Assembly (NCBI GenBank): GCA_002179805.1
Contig: NAVB01000819.1
Span: 1 to 36,189, forward strand
From: Acanthamoeba lenticulata
Lineage: Eukaryota; Discosea; Longamoebia; Acanthamoebidae
Direction: 5' to 3'
Length of the DNA stretch: 36,189 nucleotides
The translations under genes and the position numbers were made by a program. The notes below the pieces were generated by a model. It had not been told where the DNA came from. It saw only the letters and a list, made by a program, of their open reading frames with translations, and did not search any database. The first letter of the stretch is position 1. The number at the start of each line of letters is the position of its first letter. Positions 10,040 to 19,100 of this stretch are shown here, in pieces.

Positions 10040-11987
10040 TCAAGTGGACGGAGGGAAAAAGGCAGGAGAGGGCGTCGGCGAGATGGTCAGGAACTCCCGC
10101 CACTCGTCGACCTCGGCCGTAGTGGGCGTGGCCGCAGGCTGCAGATGCGGCTCGTCTTCATGTGTCGGCTTGGCCAGCGCTTGCACCGGCGGCGGCAGCG
10201 GCTTGTGCTGGAACTGCTGCTGCTCCTGCCGCAGCTGCTGCAGCTGCTGTTGCTGGAGCTGGAGCTGCTGCTGCTGGAGCTGCTGGTAGTGCTGGTAGGG
10301 ATTCAGCCGCTGATGCCCATCGTGTGCCGAAGGCGGCTGCTGCTGAGGAAAGGCTGGTGGCTGCGGCTGCTGCTGCTGCTGCTGATGGGACGGCTGTCGG
10401 TGCGGCTGTACATGCGGCGGTGGCAGCGACGGCTGCGTATGGGTCTGGGTCTGGGTCGAGTGGGACTGCTGCTGCTGTTGTTGTTGATACTGCGAGTACG
10501 AGGGCCCCGGCTGCTGCTGGGGATAGGAGTACGGGGCCTGTGCCTGCGCCTGTGCTGGTCCCGATGCTGCTGGTGGCCGCGGCTGGTGCGGGTGATGCTG
10601 CTGCTGATGCGGCTGATGCGGCTGGTGAGAGTTCTGTTGATGCTGCTGGTGGTGATGATAATAGGCCGGAGTGTGCTGCTGCTGCTGCTGCTGCTGTTGC
10701 GGCAGCTGAGACGGCTGTGGAGCGGGGTATTGGTGATGTTGGTGCTGCTGCTGCTGGTGGTGGTGGTGCTGATGCGCATGCGCGTAGGGCGGGGAGTCGG
10801 TCCGCGGCTGGGGCGGGTGCTGCGTGTAAGGTGGCGAGTCGCGTGGCGCCTGGGGATAGGGCGGCGAGTCGAGCTGCGTTTTGGCGTGCAGTAATTGGTG
10901 GTGATGCTGCTGCGCCCCGTCCTGTTGCACTCGCGGCCCCGCTGGGCCCGTCTGGTATTGCGCCGAAAGCTGCTGCTGAGGCTGCACTTGCGGCGGATGG
11001 GGCAATTGCGTCGACTGTGTTGTCGTCGTTGTCGTCGTCGTTAAAGGCTGCTGCTGCTGCTGCTGCTGCTGCGTGGGAGAAGACGAAGAAGACGAAGAAG
11101 AAGAGGAAGAGGAAGAAGGCTGAATGGCGGCAGGTGGTACGGAGATCGAACGGGAGGCCTCATGCCACTCGGCCATCTCCTTGGCCCGCACGTCTGCCAT
11201 ACACACATGCCCACCACCCGCCCCCCGCCATGTGTGAGCGCCTCTTGGCCTCTTCTGCCGCCCAATGACCCACCCACAAGGGGAATGAGGGGGTTTGGGG
11301 GAGTACCCTTGAAGGGCTGGATGGGGAGCTCGATGCCGAGCACCTGGTCGATGCACCAGACCGAGTAGTTGATCTGCGCTCCCGCCAATACGCGCACCAC
11401 ATAAGCAGCCCCAATCAGAAAAGGCCGCACCCATTGGCCCAACGCGTGCGCTGCTACAATGCAACCCGCTAGAAGGAGAGAGGAGGAGGGGGACAAGAGG
11501 AGGAGAAAATGGCTACGCCCGGGCGGGGGAGGGGGCAGTGGTGGGAGGTGTGGTGACGTGGCGGCACCTGAGTGGTGATGTCGAAGAAAAATTGGAGGCG
11601 CGCAGCAACATGGACAAAGTGGCCCGACTTGTGCTCGATTTGGTAGTTGCAGTGCACGATGTCGCCCCAGCCCGTCAGCTTCCTGCTCTTACCCCCAATC
11701 ACCCCCCCAACCCAAGCAACAACCACCACCACCGCCACAAAAAGTTTCCCGTCCCACCCACCACGCCCATCATGAGGAGGTCCAAACGCGGGCGTCCGTG
11801 GATTGGCGCCAAACAAAAGGAGAGAAGAGGATTTGGGGGGGAGAAGGACAGCACAGATTGCTCAAAAAATGTATGCGTGTGCGCCATCCAAACGCGGCGG
11901 GACGTACCGAGCAGTTGGCGAGTTGGAACAGGAGTGGCCGGTGCAGTACTCTGACAAAAGAGCGTGGGCGGGCAGGCTCTCGGTCAT
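10040..11987 (-). CDS. Polyglutamine/histidine/proline-rich protein, unknown function
   Basis: Proposed exons are 11987-11908, 11682-11558, 11468-11307 and 11193-10040, about 506 residues. The N-terminal about 120 residues are ordered-looking and not repetitive. They include KLTGWGDIVHCNYQIEHKSG, a hydrophobic segment around PFLIGAAYVVRVLAG and YSVWCIDQVLGIELPI. I do not recognise the fold. After a short linker (VRAKEMAEWHEASRS) come serine, glutamine and threonine runs, repeated DSPPY motifs, then about 300 residues dominated by Q, H and P, encoded largely by CAG/CAA. The last residues (AEVDEWREFLTISP) are again non-repetitive. Such Q-rich tails are common in transcription or RNA-granule proteins, but no function can be assigned. 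The donor of exon 2 is the weak point: the obvious GTGCCG donor breaks frame, and GTCACC ten bases later keeps it. Confidence 0.72.
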
Positions 11988-12050
11988 ACAGCACTGCGCG
12001 ATTTATAAAAATATTTATATTTATTTTAAAATTAAATAAATGGCGCGTGT

Positions 12051-13388
12051 TCATGTGGGGGTATGGCTGCGCAACGAACCCTCATCATCGGTGGCGAGCT
12101 GTTGCCCAGAGCCGGAGAGGAGATCCGGGAAAAATGTTGTCTTGTTCCAGTGGAGGAGCTTGGCGCGCATGGCGTCGGCCAGGAAGAAGAGCTGAAGCAT
12201 CCCGCGATCCCGTTTTGTGCTTCAGTTCAATGATTGCATGACGAACGATGCTGTACGATGACAAGAGGCCGGAGGCGTAATACCGCAAAGGAGAGAGAAG
12301 AGAGAGGAGCGGCCGCGTAGAAGTAGTCCTTCCCCTTCAGGACCTTGTCGCGCAAGTACACGGTCCTGGTGGTCGTCGTAGCTTTTAGCAACAGCGAGGA
12401 AGACGCAGGCGAGACCGGAGGGCTTCGCACCAGGACGGCATCCGGTTGGTGGAGTAGCACGTCCATAGGACGGTGAGCGGATAGAGCAGCACGCCCGTCG
12501 ATGCGACGCACAGCGCCTTGCTGTCGTTTTTTCAATTTACAAATGAATTTATACGTGACACACACACACACACGCATGTAGAAACGTGTAAGTGCCATCG
12601 TAGAGAGAGACGACAAAGCGCAGAGCAGGGGCAGTGCCTGATAAACCAGTTCGGGCGCCGCTGTTGTGTGTCTTCTTCGGTTACGTTAAGCACGCGGTTG
12701 AAGACCAGCCGCACAGCCTCTTTGAGCGCCGTAACGAAGAAGAAGAAGAAGAAGAAGAAAAAAGAAGAGTCAGCCTGCGCCCCTCGTCTGCAAGTACATG
12801 GAGGAAGACGCACCGCCACCAGCATAGGTGCCCGCCCCGACGCCAAAGCCCAAGGCGACCCACCTGCAGGCCACCGCGACACAACGGGGGCGAGAGTTTC
12901 AGCGCCCCCCTCGCTCTCTGCTGAAGAATACAAGAAGAAGCACCAACGCACTTGGTGAACATCATGAAACCGTCCTCTCGCCAAAGCTGCTTGTAGCCAT
13001 TGACGAGGTCGCTCACACCACCACGAAGCGTGGCAAGCAGACCTGCCCCGGGGTCGTGCAGTCAGTAAGTACAGACACACACCCCCAACCCATTCTCACT
13101 CTTGCTGGTGGGGTCAACACACCTCGGTAAAGATGGGCAGCACCCACGCTTGCGGCTGTGCGGTCGTACACGACTCGGGCGGGCAGAACCAAAGCGAATA
13201 ACGCAAAGTAGGTGCCTGTTTGGCGCGCCACCCAACCCGCGGCCACTCAATCAAATCTGGTCGTTGGGGAGGCGCTCTTTGTGGGCCGCCACAAACGTAC
13301 CGCTCAGGGAGTTTGATTTATCGTGCTGGCCCATGTGATCTTGCTGCGGGTAGGGTGGCTGTGCCATGCTGTTGGGCGAGAGGACCAT
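12051..13388 (-). CDS. Small mitochondrial-carrier-like membrane protein
   Basis: Eight short exons (13388-13301, 13215-13123, 13042-12952, 12863-12820, 12719-12685, 12516-12416, 12365-12284, 12191-12051) join in frame to 224 residues. After a polar N-terminus there are four hydrophobic segments: YFALFALVLPARVVYD, WVALGFGVGAGTYAEAV, ALCVASTGVLLYPLTVLW and PLSSLSFALFFLADAM. Between them lie amphipathic stretches (NGYKQLWREDGFMMFTK, LRTVYLRDKVLKGKDYF). These resemble the matrix helix and E/D-G motif of mitochondrial carriers, and LLYPLTVLW resembles the Px(D/E)xx(K/R) helix, without its charged residues. That is about two carrier repeats rather than three, so a divergent MTCH-like or shortened carrier is the best guess. 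Family assignment is tentative, while the gene model is well supported by phase. The start is the first ATG (13388), with a second at 13367. It shares a promoter region with TIM22. Confidence 0.66.
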
Positions 13389-13514
13389 GGCGTGGCCACA
13401 AGCAGCTGTTTACTGTTAAATGCGAGGAAAAGGTCGAACCGTAACGGCTGTTGTATTTCCCTCTCCTCTTTCTCTTTCGTTCCCTTCCTGAACGCAAGAG
13501 AAGCTCCGGACAAG
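13389..13514. promoter_or_regulatory. 126-bp divergent promoter, carrier-like gene / TIM22
   Basis: Only 126 bases separate the two divergent ATGs, so both promoters and 5' UTRs must overlap here. There is a pyrimidine-rich tract on the plus strand (TTCCCTCTCCTCTTTCTCTT, around 13457-13476) and no evident TATA box. Confidence 0.6.
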
Positions 13515-14576
13515 ATGGAGGGTGGCCAGCACAACGACACAAACAAGACAGAGGAGGAGAACCAACCACGACCGGGGTCGTTTACACAAGCGCCACCTGG
13601 CACATGGCAATACAAACTCGACCAACTCGCGGAGCCGTATGTGCTCAACCTTCTCCACAATCCCCGAGCAGCCGAAAACTGTGCCTTCCGTGGTCTGCAG
13701 GCCTTTGTCATCGGTTCGCTTTCCATCTTTCTCACTGCCTTTGGCACACTGCGCAGCATTTTTTCTGGGATTATGTGATTTGTAATCATCTGGTCTTCTC
13801 TCGCGCAGGAGGAGCGCTGGGTATGGCTGTGGGCGTGTTCTTTTCCAGCTTGGGCGGCCCGTCCAGCATAGGGATGTCGGACGCCGAGGTGCTGCGCGCT
13901 TCACGCGTCTCACAGAAGAGGCTTGTTTTGCGTTTCCAACCAACAGGCGTTCTTGTGGCTGACTTCTCTCTCTTGGTCTTGCAGTTGAAAGGTAACTGGA
14001 AGCAGCAAACGGCGGAGCACTTCAAGAACATGGGGCGAAGCGGCATTTCCTCGATGAAGGCATGTGGCGATGCGTGTCGTGTGGCATTCATCGCCTGTGC
14101 AGCGTGAGAGCTGACATGCAGCCGATTGTATGTTGTTTGTTTGATTGTTTGCGTGGTTAGGCATTTGCCTTTGTGGGTGGCCTCTACTCGACCACCGAGT
14201 GCCTTGTCGAGAAGGTGAGGCTTTGTCCTGCCCCCCCTCCCCCTCCCTTCTTTCCTGTGCGGCAGGATGCTGATCCAGGGAGGTTGGTCCCATGGACTCG
14301 GGTGCGGATACAGTATCGGGGCAGGAATGACCTGATCAACCCGCTTGTTGCTGGCTGCATCTCGGGCGGGATTCTCGCCTCCAGGGGTGCGCTCTCGTTC
14401 TACTCGCCCTCTCTTTCAAGGAAGCGTTTTGCAGCGCCCTTGCGCCATTGACACTCTTCTTCTTTCCTGCGTCGTGCGTGGCTACAGCTGGATTTACGGC
14501 GACGGCGATGGGTTGTGGCGGCTTTGCTGCCTTCTCCGTTGGCATGGACTGGCTCTTTATGGAAAACCATCACTAA
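13515..14576 (+). CDS. TIM22: Mitochondrial import inner membrane translocase subunit Tim22
   Basis: Exons are 13515-13713, 13809-13888, 13985-14059, 14161-14214, 14314-14386 and 14488-14576, giving 189 residues (animal Tim22 is about 194). The Tim17/22/23 domain runs from about residue 55 to the end: NCAFRGLQAFVIGGALGMAV, KNMGRSGISSMKAFAFVGGL, STTECLVEKYRGRNDLINP, VAGCISGGILASRAG and MGCGGFAAFSVGMDW. The glycine-rich membrane helices and the two conserved cysteines (NCAF and TEC) are present. Tim22 forms the core channel that inserts carrier-type proteins into the mitochondrial inner membrane. Intron 4 (14060-14160) has a GC donor (AAG|GCATGT): this gives an exact family alignment, while GT alternatives add residues. 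Intron 2 (96 nt) is a multiple of three without stops. The N-terminal 50 residues are polar and lineage-specific. Confidence 0.95.
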
Positions 14577-14798
14577 ACATTTCTTTGCCTCCGCCGTACT
14601 CTTCGTTATCTCTAACTGATGGTGCAGGGGACGCACAATCGGACATCGCTAACAGAAACCTGTAACCGGTAGTGGCCTAGGCAAAAAAGCAGAACCAGCA
14701 ACAAGCAACTTGACAAACTGGGCAGTATCAGCATAACATCAAACACGCACCCGCGAGCAAAAAATGCGCCGGCGCATCAAATTAGGAGGAAAAACGAT

Positions 14799-14880
14799 TG
14801 AGCGAAGTGGGATTTGAACCCACGCATCCGAAGATAACAGTGCCTTAAACTGTCGCCTTAGACCGCTCGGCCATCCGCCC
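14799..14880 (-). tRNA. trnL-AAG: tRNA-Leu (anticodon AAG)
   Basis: An 82-nt cloverleaf with a 7-bp acceptor stem (two G-U pairs), D-arm text TGGCCGAGCGGTCTAAGG, anticodon stem ACAGT/ACTGT around loop TTAAGGC, a class II variable arm (ATCTTCGGAT) and T-arm GTGGGTTCAAATCCCAC. The discriminator is A, and a T run follows on the minus strand. No intron is seen. Confidence 0.96.
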
Positions 14881-14963
14881 AACGTTGTATAATGCCTCAC
14901 TTCGGTAGTTGCAAAATAGAGTCGCTGGTCATGGCCGCGCTGTGGTGCACGAAGCAAAAGATA

Positions 14964-15036
14964 TGAGGACGACGTGACTTGAACACGCAGCCTTCTGATC
15001 TGGAGTCAGACGCTCTACCAGTTGAGCTACGCCCCC
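14964..15036 (-). tRNA. trnW-CCA: tRNA-Trp (anticodon CCA)
   Basis: A 73-nt cloverleaf with acceptor GGGGGCG/CGTCCTC, D-arm TAGCTCAACTGGTAGAGC, anticodon stem TCTGA/TCAGA around CTCCAGA, and T-arm text GCGTGTTCAAGTCACGT with one G-U closing pair. The discriminator is A, and TTTT follows. It lies 83 bp upstream of tRNA-Leu on the same strand. Confidence 0.96.
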
Positions 15037-15110
15037 GTTCTACGATTAAAGCACTGAACAGCTCTATAAACCAGCATTAGTGGGGGGGGACATTGTCTTT
15101 ATGTCTTGAA

Positions 15111-16066
15111 TCAAGCGAGGGAGGCGACAAAGAGGTTGAGGGGCCTGCATGACGATGCCGAGGAATAGGGCATATGACCCTCCGTGTAGAACCAGTACTC
15201 GGCTGTAAACGGGGAACTGCAAATGGCAGAAGAGAAACGTGAGCTTGTGGTAGAAAAAAACGTAGCCGGAGGCAGATAAACCTGGAGGAGGCCGTTGTGT
15301 CCGTGCACGTCTCGCTTGGGGGCAAACCATGCTTGGTGAAGAGCCTCTGCACGTAGGTCACCTGTGGACGGAAAGTGGATGCCAAAGGATGAGCGGGGAA
15401 GGCGGACTCTCTGCAGAGAGTCTGATGAAATAGTTGAATGAAAACACAGTAGCGGACTCACCTCGTCGAAGATGCCAGGGCCCTTCCTCTGCGTTGTGAC
15501 GTAGAGGGCGAAAGCGGTGTTGTTCTGGCTGGCCTGCGAGGCGCTCGACACGATGGCACCAACAACCGAGCTTTCGGTGAGTGGCGCATAGAGCGTCCTA
15601 CCGCCCCCCAAAAAGTAAGCACAAAACGTCAACCAGCTGGTGCTCTACATAACGTGGAAGCTGCTTCGTTGGGGCAGTACCACCGGTCTGCGCCACCCTG
15701 GGCGTCGGGGGTGGGCAGGCGGTCGTAGGAGCCTATTCGGTCCTCCCCCATCTCAAAGGAGCCCTGACTGTAGTAAAGATCCGCATAGGCGTTGCTCAAC
15801 GCCCATGTCCCACCCACCTGTAGAGCACAAAAAAGGTCAGGCCAAGAAAAGAACGAAGAAGAAGAAGAAGAACGAAGCGGTACTACCTCCGGGCAGGAGT
15901 AGATGAAAACGCCGTTGGCGAAGATGATATGGGCGAGCACGTTGTCGTCTGGCACACTAACCTCAGGAGGCACCAACGAAATGGAGGCTGCTGGTGCCAA
16001 GAGGCTGGTGAAGGCAACAAACGCCAGCAGGAAAGAAAAGGGCGTCCAGTAGGAAGAACCATCCAT
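15111..16066 (-). CDS. Secreted DUF3455-family protein
   Basis: Exons are 16066-15887, 15817-15681, 15597-15462, 15361-15282 and 15216-15111, giving 212 residues. A signal peptide occupies about residues 1-28 (FSFLLAFVAFTSLLAPAAS). The family marks appear in order: IIFANGVFIYSCPE, GTWALSNAYADLYYS, RWTLYAPLTESSVVGAIVSS, GIFDEVTYVQRLFTKHGLPP, a cysteine (ETC), and the closing SPFTAEYWFY. DUF3455 proteins occur in fungi, plants, bacteria and some protists and have no established biochemical role, so only secretion can be inferred. After the terminal aromatic motif, where most family members end, there are about 24 more residues (TEGHMPYSSASSCRPL onward). The gene lies between the tRNA pair and the RhoGEF 3' end. 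Confidence 0.87.
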
Positions 16067-16188
16067 CTTGTCTCGAAGAATAAATATAAAAAGGCGCGGT
16101 TGCCTTGGCGGGCAGCGGCACAGCCACCAGGGAAGAGGAGTTGCGGTTAGGTGATTTTTATTTGTACAAGCGCCCAGGAGGTCTGAAT

Positions 16189-19100
16189 CTATGGCTCCTG
16201 AGGGCCGCCAGAAGAGGAGGAGGCCGTCGACCTCACGAAGCGGGTCCATTCGCGCAGCTCCGCTTCGTTAAGGAAGCGAAGAGTCACGTTGCCTTGACCG
16301 TTGGGGAAAGCGAGCGTGAGCGTGAACAAGTAGTCCCGCATGCTGGCTCGGCCCTGCACCTGCACCTCGGCCAGTTCATGCTCTACGACGGGCGTGGTCA
16401 ACGCCTGCCCGCCACACACATCCAGGTGCCGTCAGCGCATCAAGCCGTGGCATGACCGACAGCTCCACGCACCTTGGGACTGTTGTAGACTTGCAGTTTG
16501 GCGTCGTGGCAGACGCAGTACATGAGCTTTCCGGCGTTGTCGCGCTGGTCAGTTGGTTGCGAAGACGGCTGGGCGGCGACGTAGAACAACAAACCCTCCT
16601 TCATGTTCTTCTTCTTCTTCGTCTCTTTGTCCGCCGCCTCGGCGCCCTCGCCCGAAGGACTGTCGCTCACGGGCGCGTCCACCACGGCCGGGAGGACCGG
16701 GACGGAGCCCGTCCGCTGGCGCTCGCTCATAAGCCACTCGCGCTGCTCCATCCGCTCCTTGCGCATCAGCTGATGGCGACAGAGGCCACTCGCGTGTGTG
16801 AGCGTTTGGGGCCTGCGCGAGCTGTCTGTTGCTGCTGCTCGGCTCTTGGGGGGAGAAGCGGTGGTGCGCATTACCTCGCTCTGGGCCTTGACCAGGGCGT
16901 CGTCTCGTCGGAAGTGCCAGCGCAGGGCGAGCGGCAGCTCCCGAACGCAGCCCAAGAGGGCCTCCAGCCACTCCGTCAGCGCCTGTGTGCACGCATGGCC
17001 ACGACGCGTGGTGAGGCTCGCCGACAACGGCGATGCGGGGGAAAGCCATGGTCCCTCCGGCCGAGGGCGCTCGCGCACGTTTTCTTTGTCCGCCGCGAGG
17101 AAGGTCGTCTCCGTGGGCGACTGGACGACGAAGCAGAAGCCGCGGACGCGCTCGTGCGGGCAGCAGCTCACACGGGCCCGGATGAGCGACACTTCGCCCA
17201 ACGCCTCGGCCGATTCCTGCTTCCCCGCGGACCGGTCCAACCCGCCAAAACCGTGTTCGTGTGCGCGTGAGCGGCGCGTCGACAACAAAACGTTTGTGGC
17301 GGCGTTGAGGGGCGCACCCAGTCGGCGCGGATCTTGAAGTACTTGAGGGAGTACTTGCCCAGCACGAACTTGCAGCCGAACCACTTGTCGCCGTTGCGCT
17401 CCTTCTTGTAGAGGACGCCCACCTTCCGCGCGAACTTGGGATTGCCCTCGGCCTCGTGTGCGGCAGTCTCGCGGTCGACTTGCACGCGGTACCGCAGCTC
17501 CAGCCGCTGCAACTCGGCCTCGTTCATCTCGACCCGGCCTTCGTCGGCTCCAGCATCATCATGCACGAGCTCTGGATTGTCGGCCGCCGCCTGTCGGCTA
17601 CCGCCGCCAAACTCATCGCGGATCAAGTCCAGCGCGGTGCTTCGGCTCGGCTGCCTGTCCTGTTCGCGTCCCTTGTCGTCGTCGACAGCCGACGGCAGCC
17701 GCGGCGGGGAAGACGACAGCAACGGCGATGACGACAACGAGAACGGCGCGGGGCTGTCCTCCGGGGCCGCACTGGGGGACGCCTCCTTCTCCTCGCGGTA
17801 GCTGGCAAGCCGCAGCGAGTTGGCGCTCGTCCGCAGCGCGGGCGGCGCGGCGCCCACAGGGACGGAGCTCGGCGAGGCCGACAGTGGCGGCGCTCGCAGC
17901 GCGTCGGCCTCGCTGGCGTCCGCGGGGCCGCCGTCAACGGGCGATGGCGAGGCCGAGCCGGCGGCAAAGGCGGAGGAGGAAGAGGAAGAAGAAGAGGAGG
18001 TGACTGGACTGGCCGGCTTGGCCGGCTGGAGGAGGTGGCGCGGGAAGTACTTCTCCATCTCCTTCTCGAGCTGGTCCTGCGCGAACCGCTTCTTGATCTC
18101 CTCGAGCGGGACGGCGATCCGGACCGACGGGTGGCGGATCTTGATCAGATCTGCGCCGTCGAAGACGTTGCGTCAGCTTCTTGCGGCCGGGTCGTGCATT
18201 CTTCACGACGCCTCGGCCGTTTGACCGAGCGAACGAGGGAGAGGAGGCGTACCGAGCTTGTTATCGGTGAGTTGGCGGCTCTTGAGCTCCTGCTCTAGTT
18301 GGGCGCTGCGGGCCTGCTCCTCCCACAGGCGGCCGAGCGACGTCTTGCCTTCCGGTGGTCGCCGCGCCTGCTGCGCTTGTCCATGGGCTTCGGGCTGGGC
18401 CTGCGCCTGCGCGTGCGCCTGGTCTTGTGGCGGGGCGGTATGCGTCGGCTCCACGTCGCGCGCGGGCTCCGACGCTGTCGCGGGCTCCGACGTCGGCTCA
18501 ACGCACGGCTCCGTTTGGTGGTCATCCCGGGTCTCCTCCGCGGCGGTGGCCGCCTCGTCCTCGCGAGCATTCTCGCGTGGTTGCTGCTGGCTCTTCGGCT
18601 CAGCGGCAGCCTCGCTCAGCGGGGCCGCCGCGGTCAGCGCGTGCTCGGCCTCCTGCCTCTCCTGCTGCTGCTCTTTCTCCTTCTGGGCCTCATCCTCTCG
18701 CCCGTTTGGCTCCTCCGCGCGGTGTGGCTCATCGGCCTTGTCCGCGTGCTCGACGTCGTCTTCGGCGCCGGAGCTCTTGTTCGCCTCGGCTTGCAAGTGG
18801 CCATCAATCGCCGACCCTCCGCTTTCGCTTTCGCTTTCGCTCTCGCACTTTTCGTCGTTGTGGTCGTTGACGCCATTCGCGAGCTCATCGGTCTTGGCGC
18901 TGTCGTCATTCACCGATTCCTCAAGCGCCCATTGGTGTAGCTCGACAAGCTCGTCGCGCGACTTTCCGGTGACCTGCACCAGGAAGTCAACCAGCGCCTC
19001 GAGCTCGCGCATCTGCTTTCGCAACGCGCCGGCCTCTTGACGCGCCAGCTCGCGGTCGTGCTCGCGGTCGTCCCGCTCGCGCTTGAGCTCGAGCTCGGCA

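Noticed and set aside
10162..11268. Plus-strand frame of 368 codons rich in alanine
   Set aside because: It is the complement of CAG/CAA repeats of the polyQ gene read in another frame.
14739..14957. Minus-strand frame of 72 codons
   Set aside because: It is a translation of the tRNA-Leu gene and its flanks.
17458..18870. Arg/Ala/Pro-rich frames on the plus strand opposite the RhoGEF
   Set aside because: They are shadows of the GC-rich RhoGEF exons 12-13, where the sense protein has PH and coiled-coil segments.
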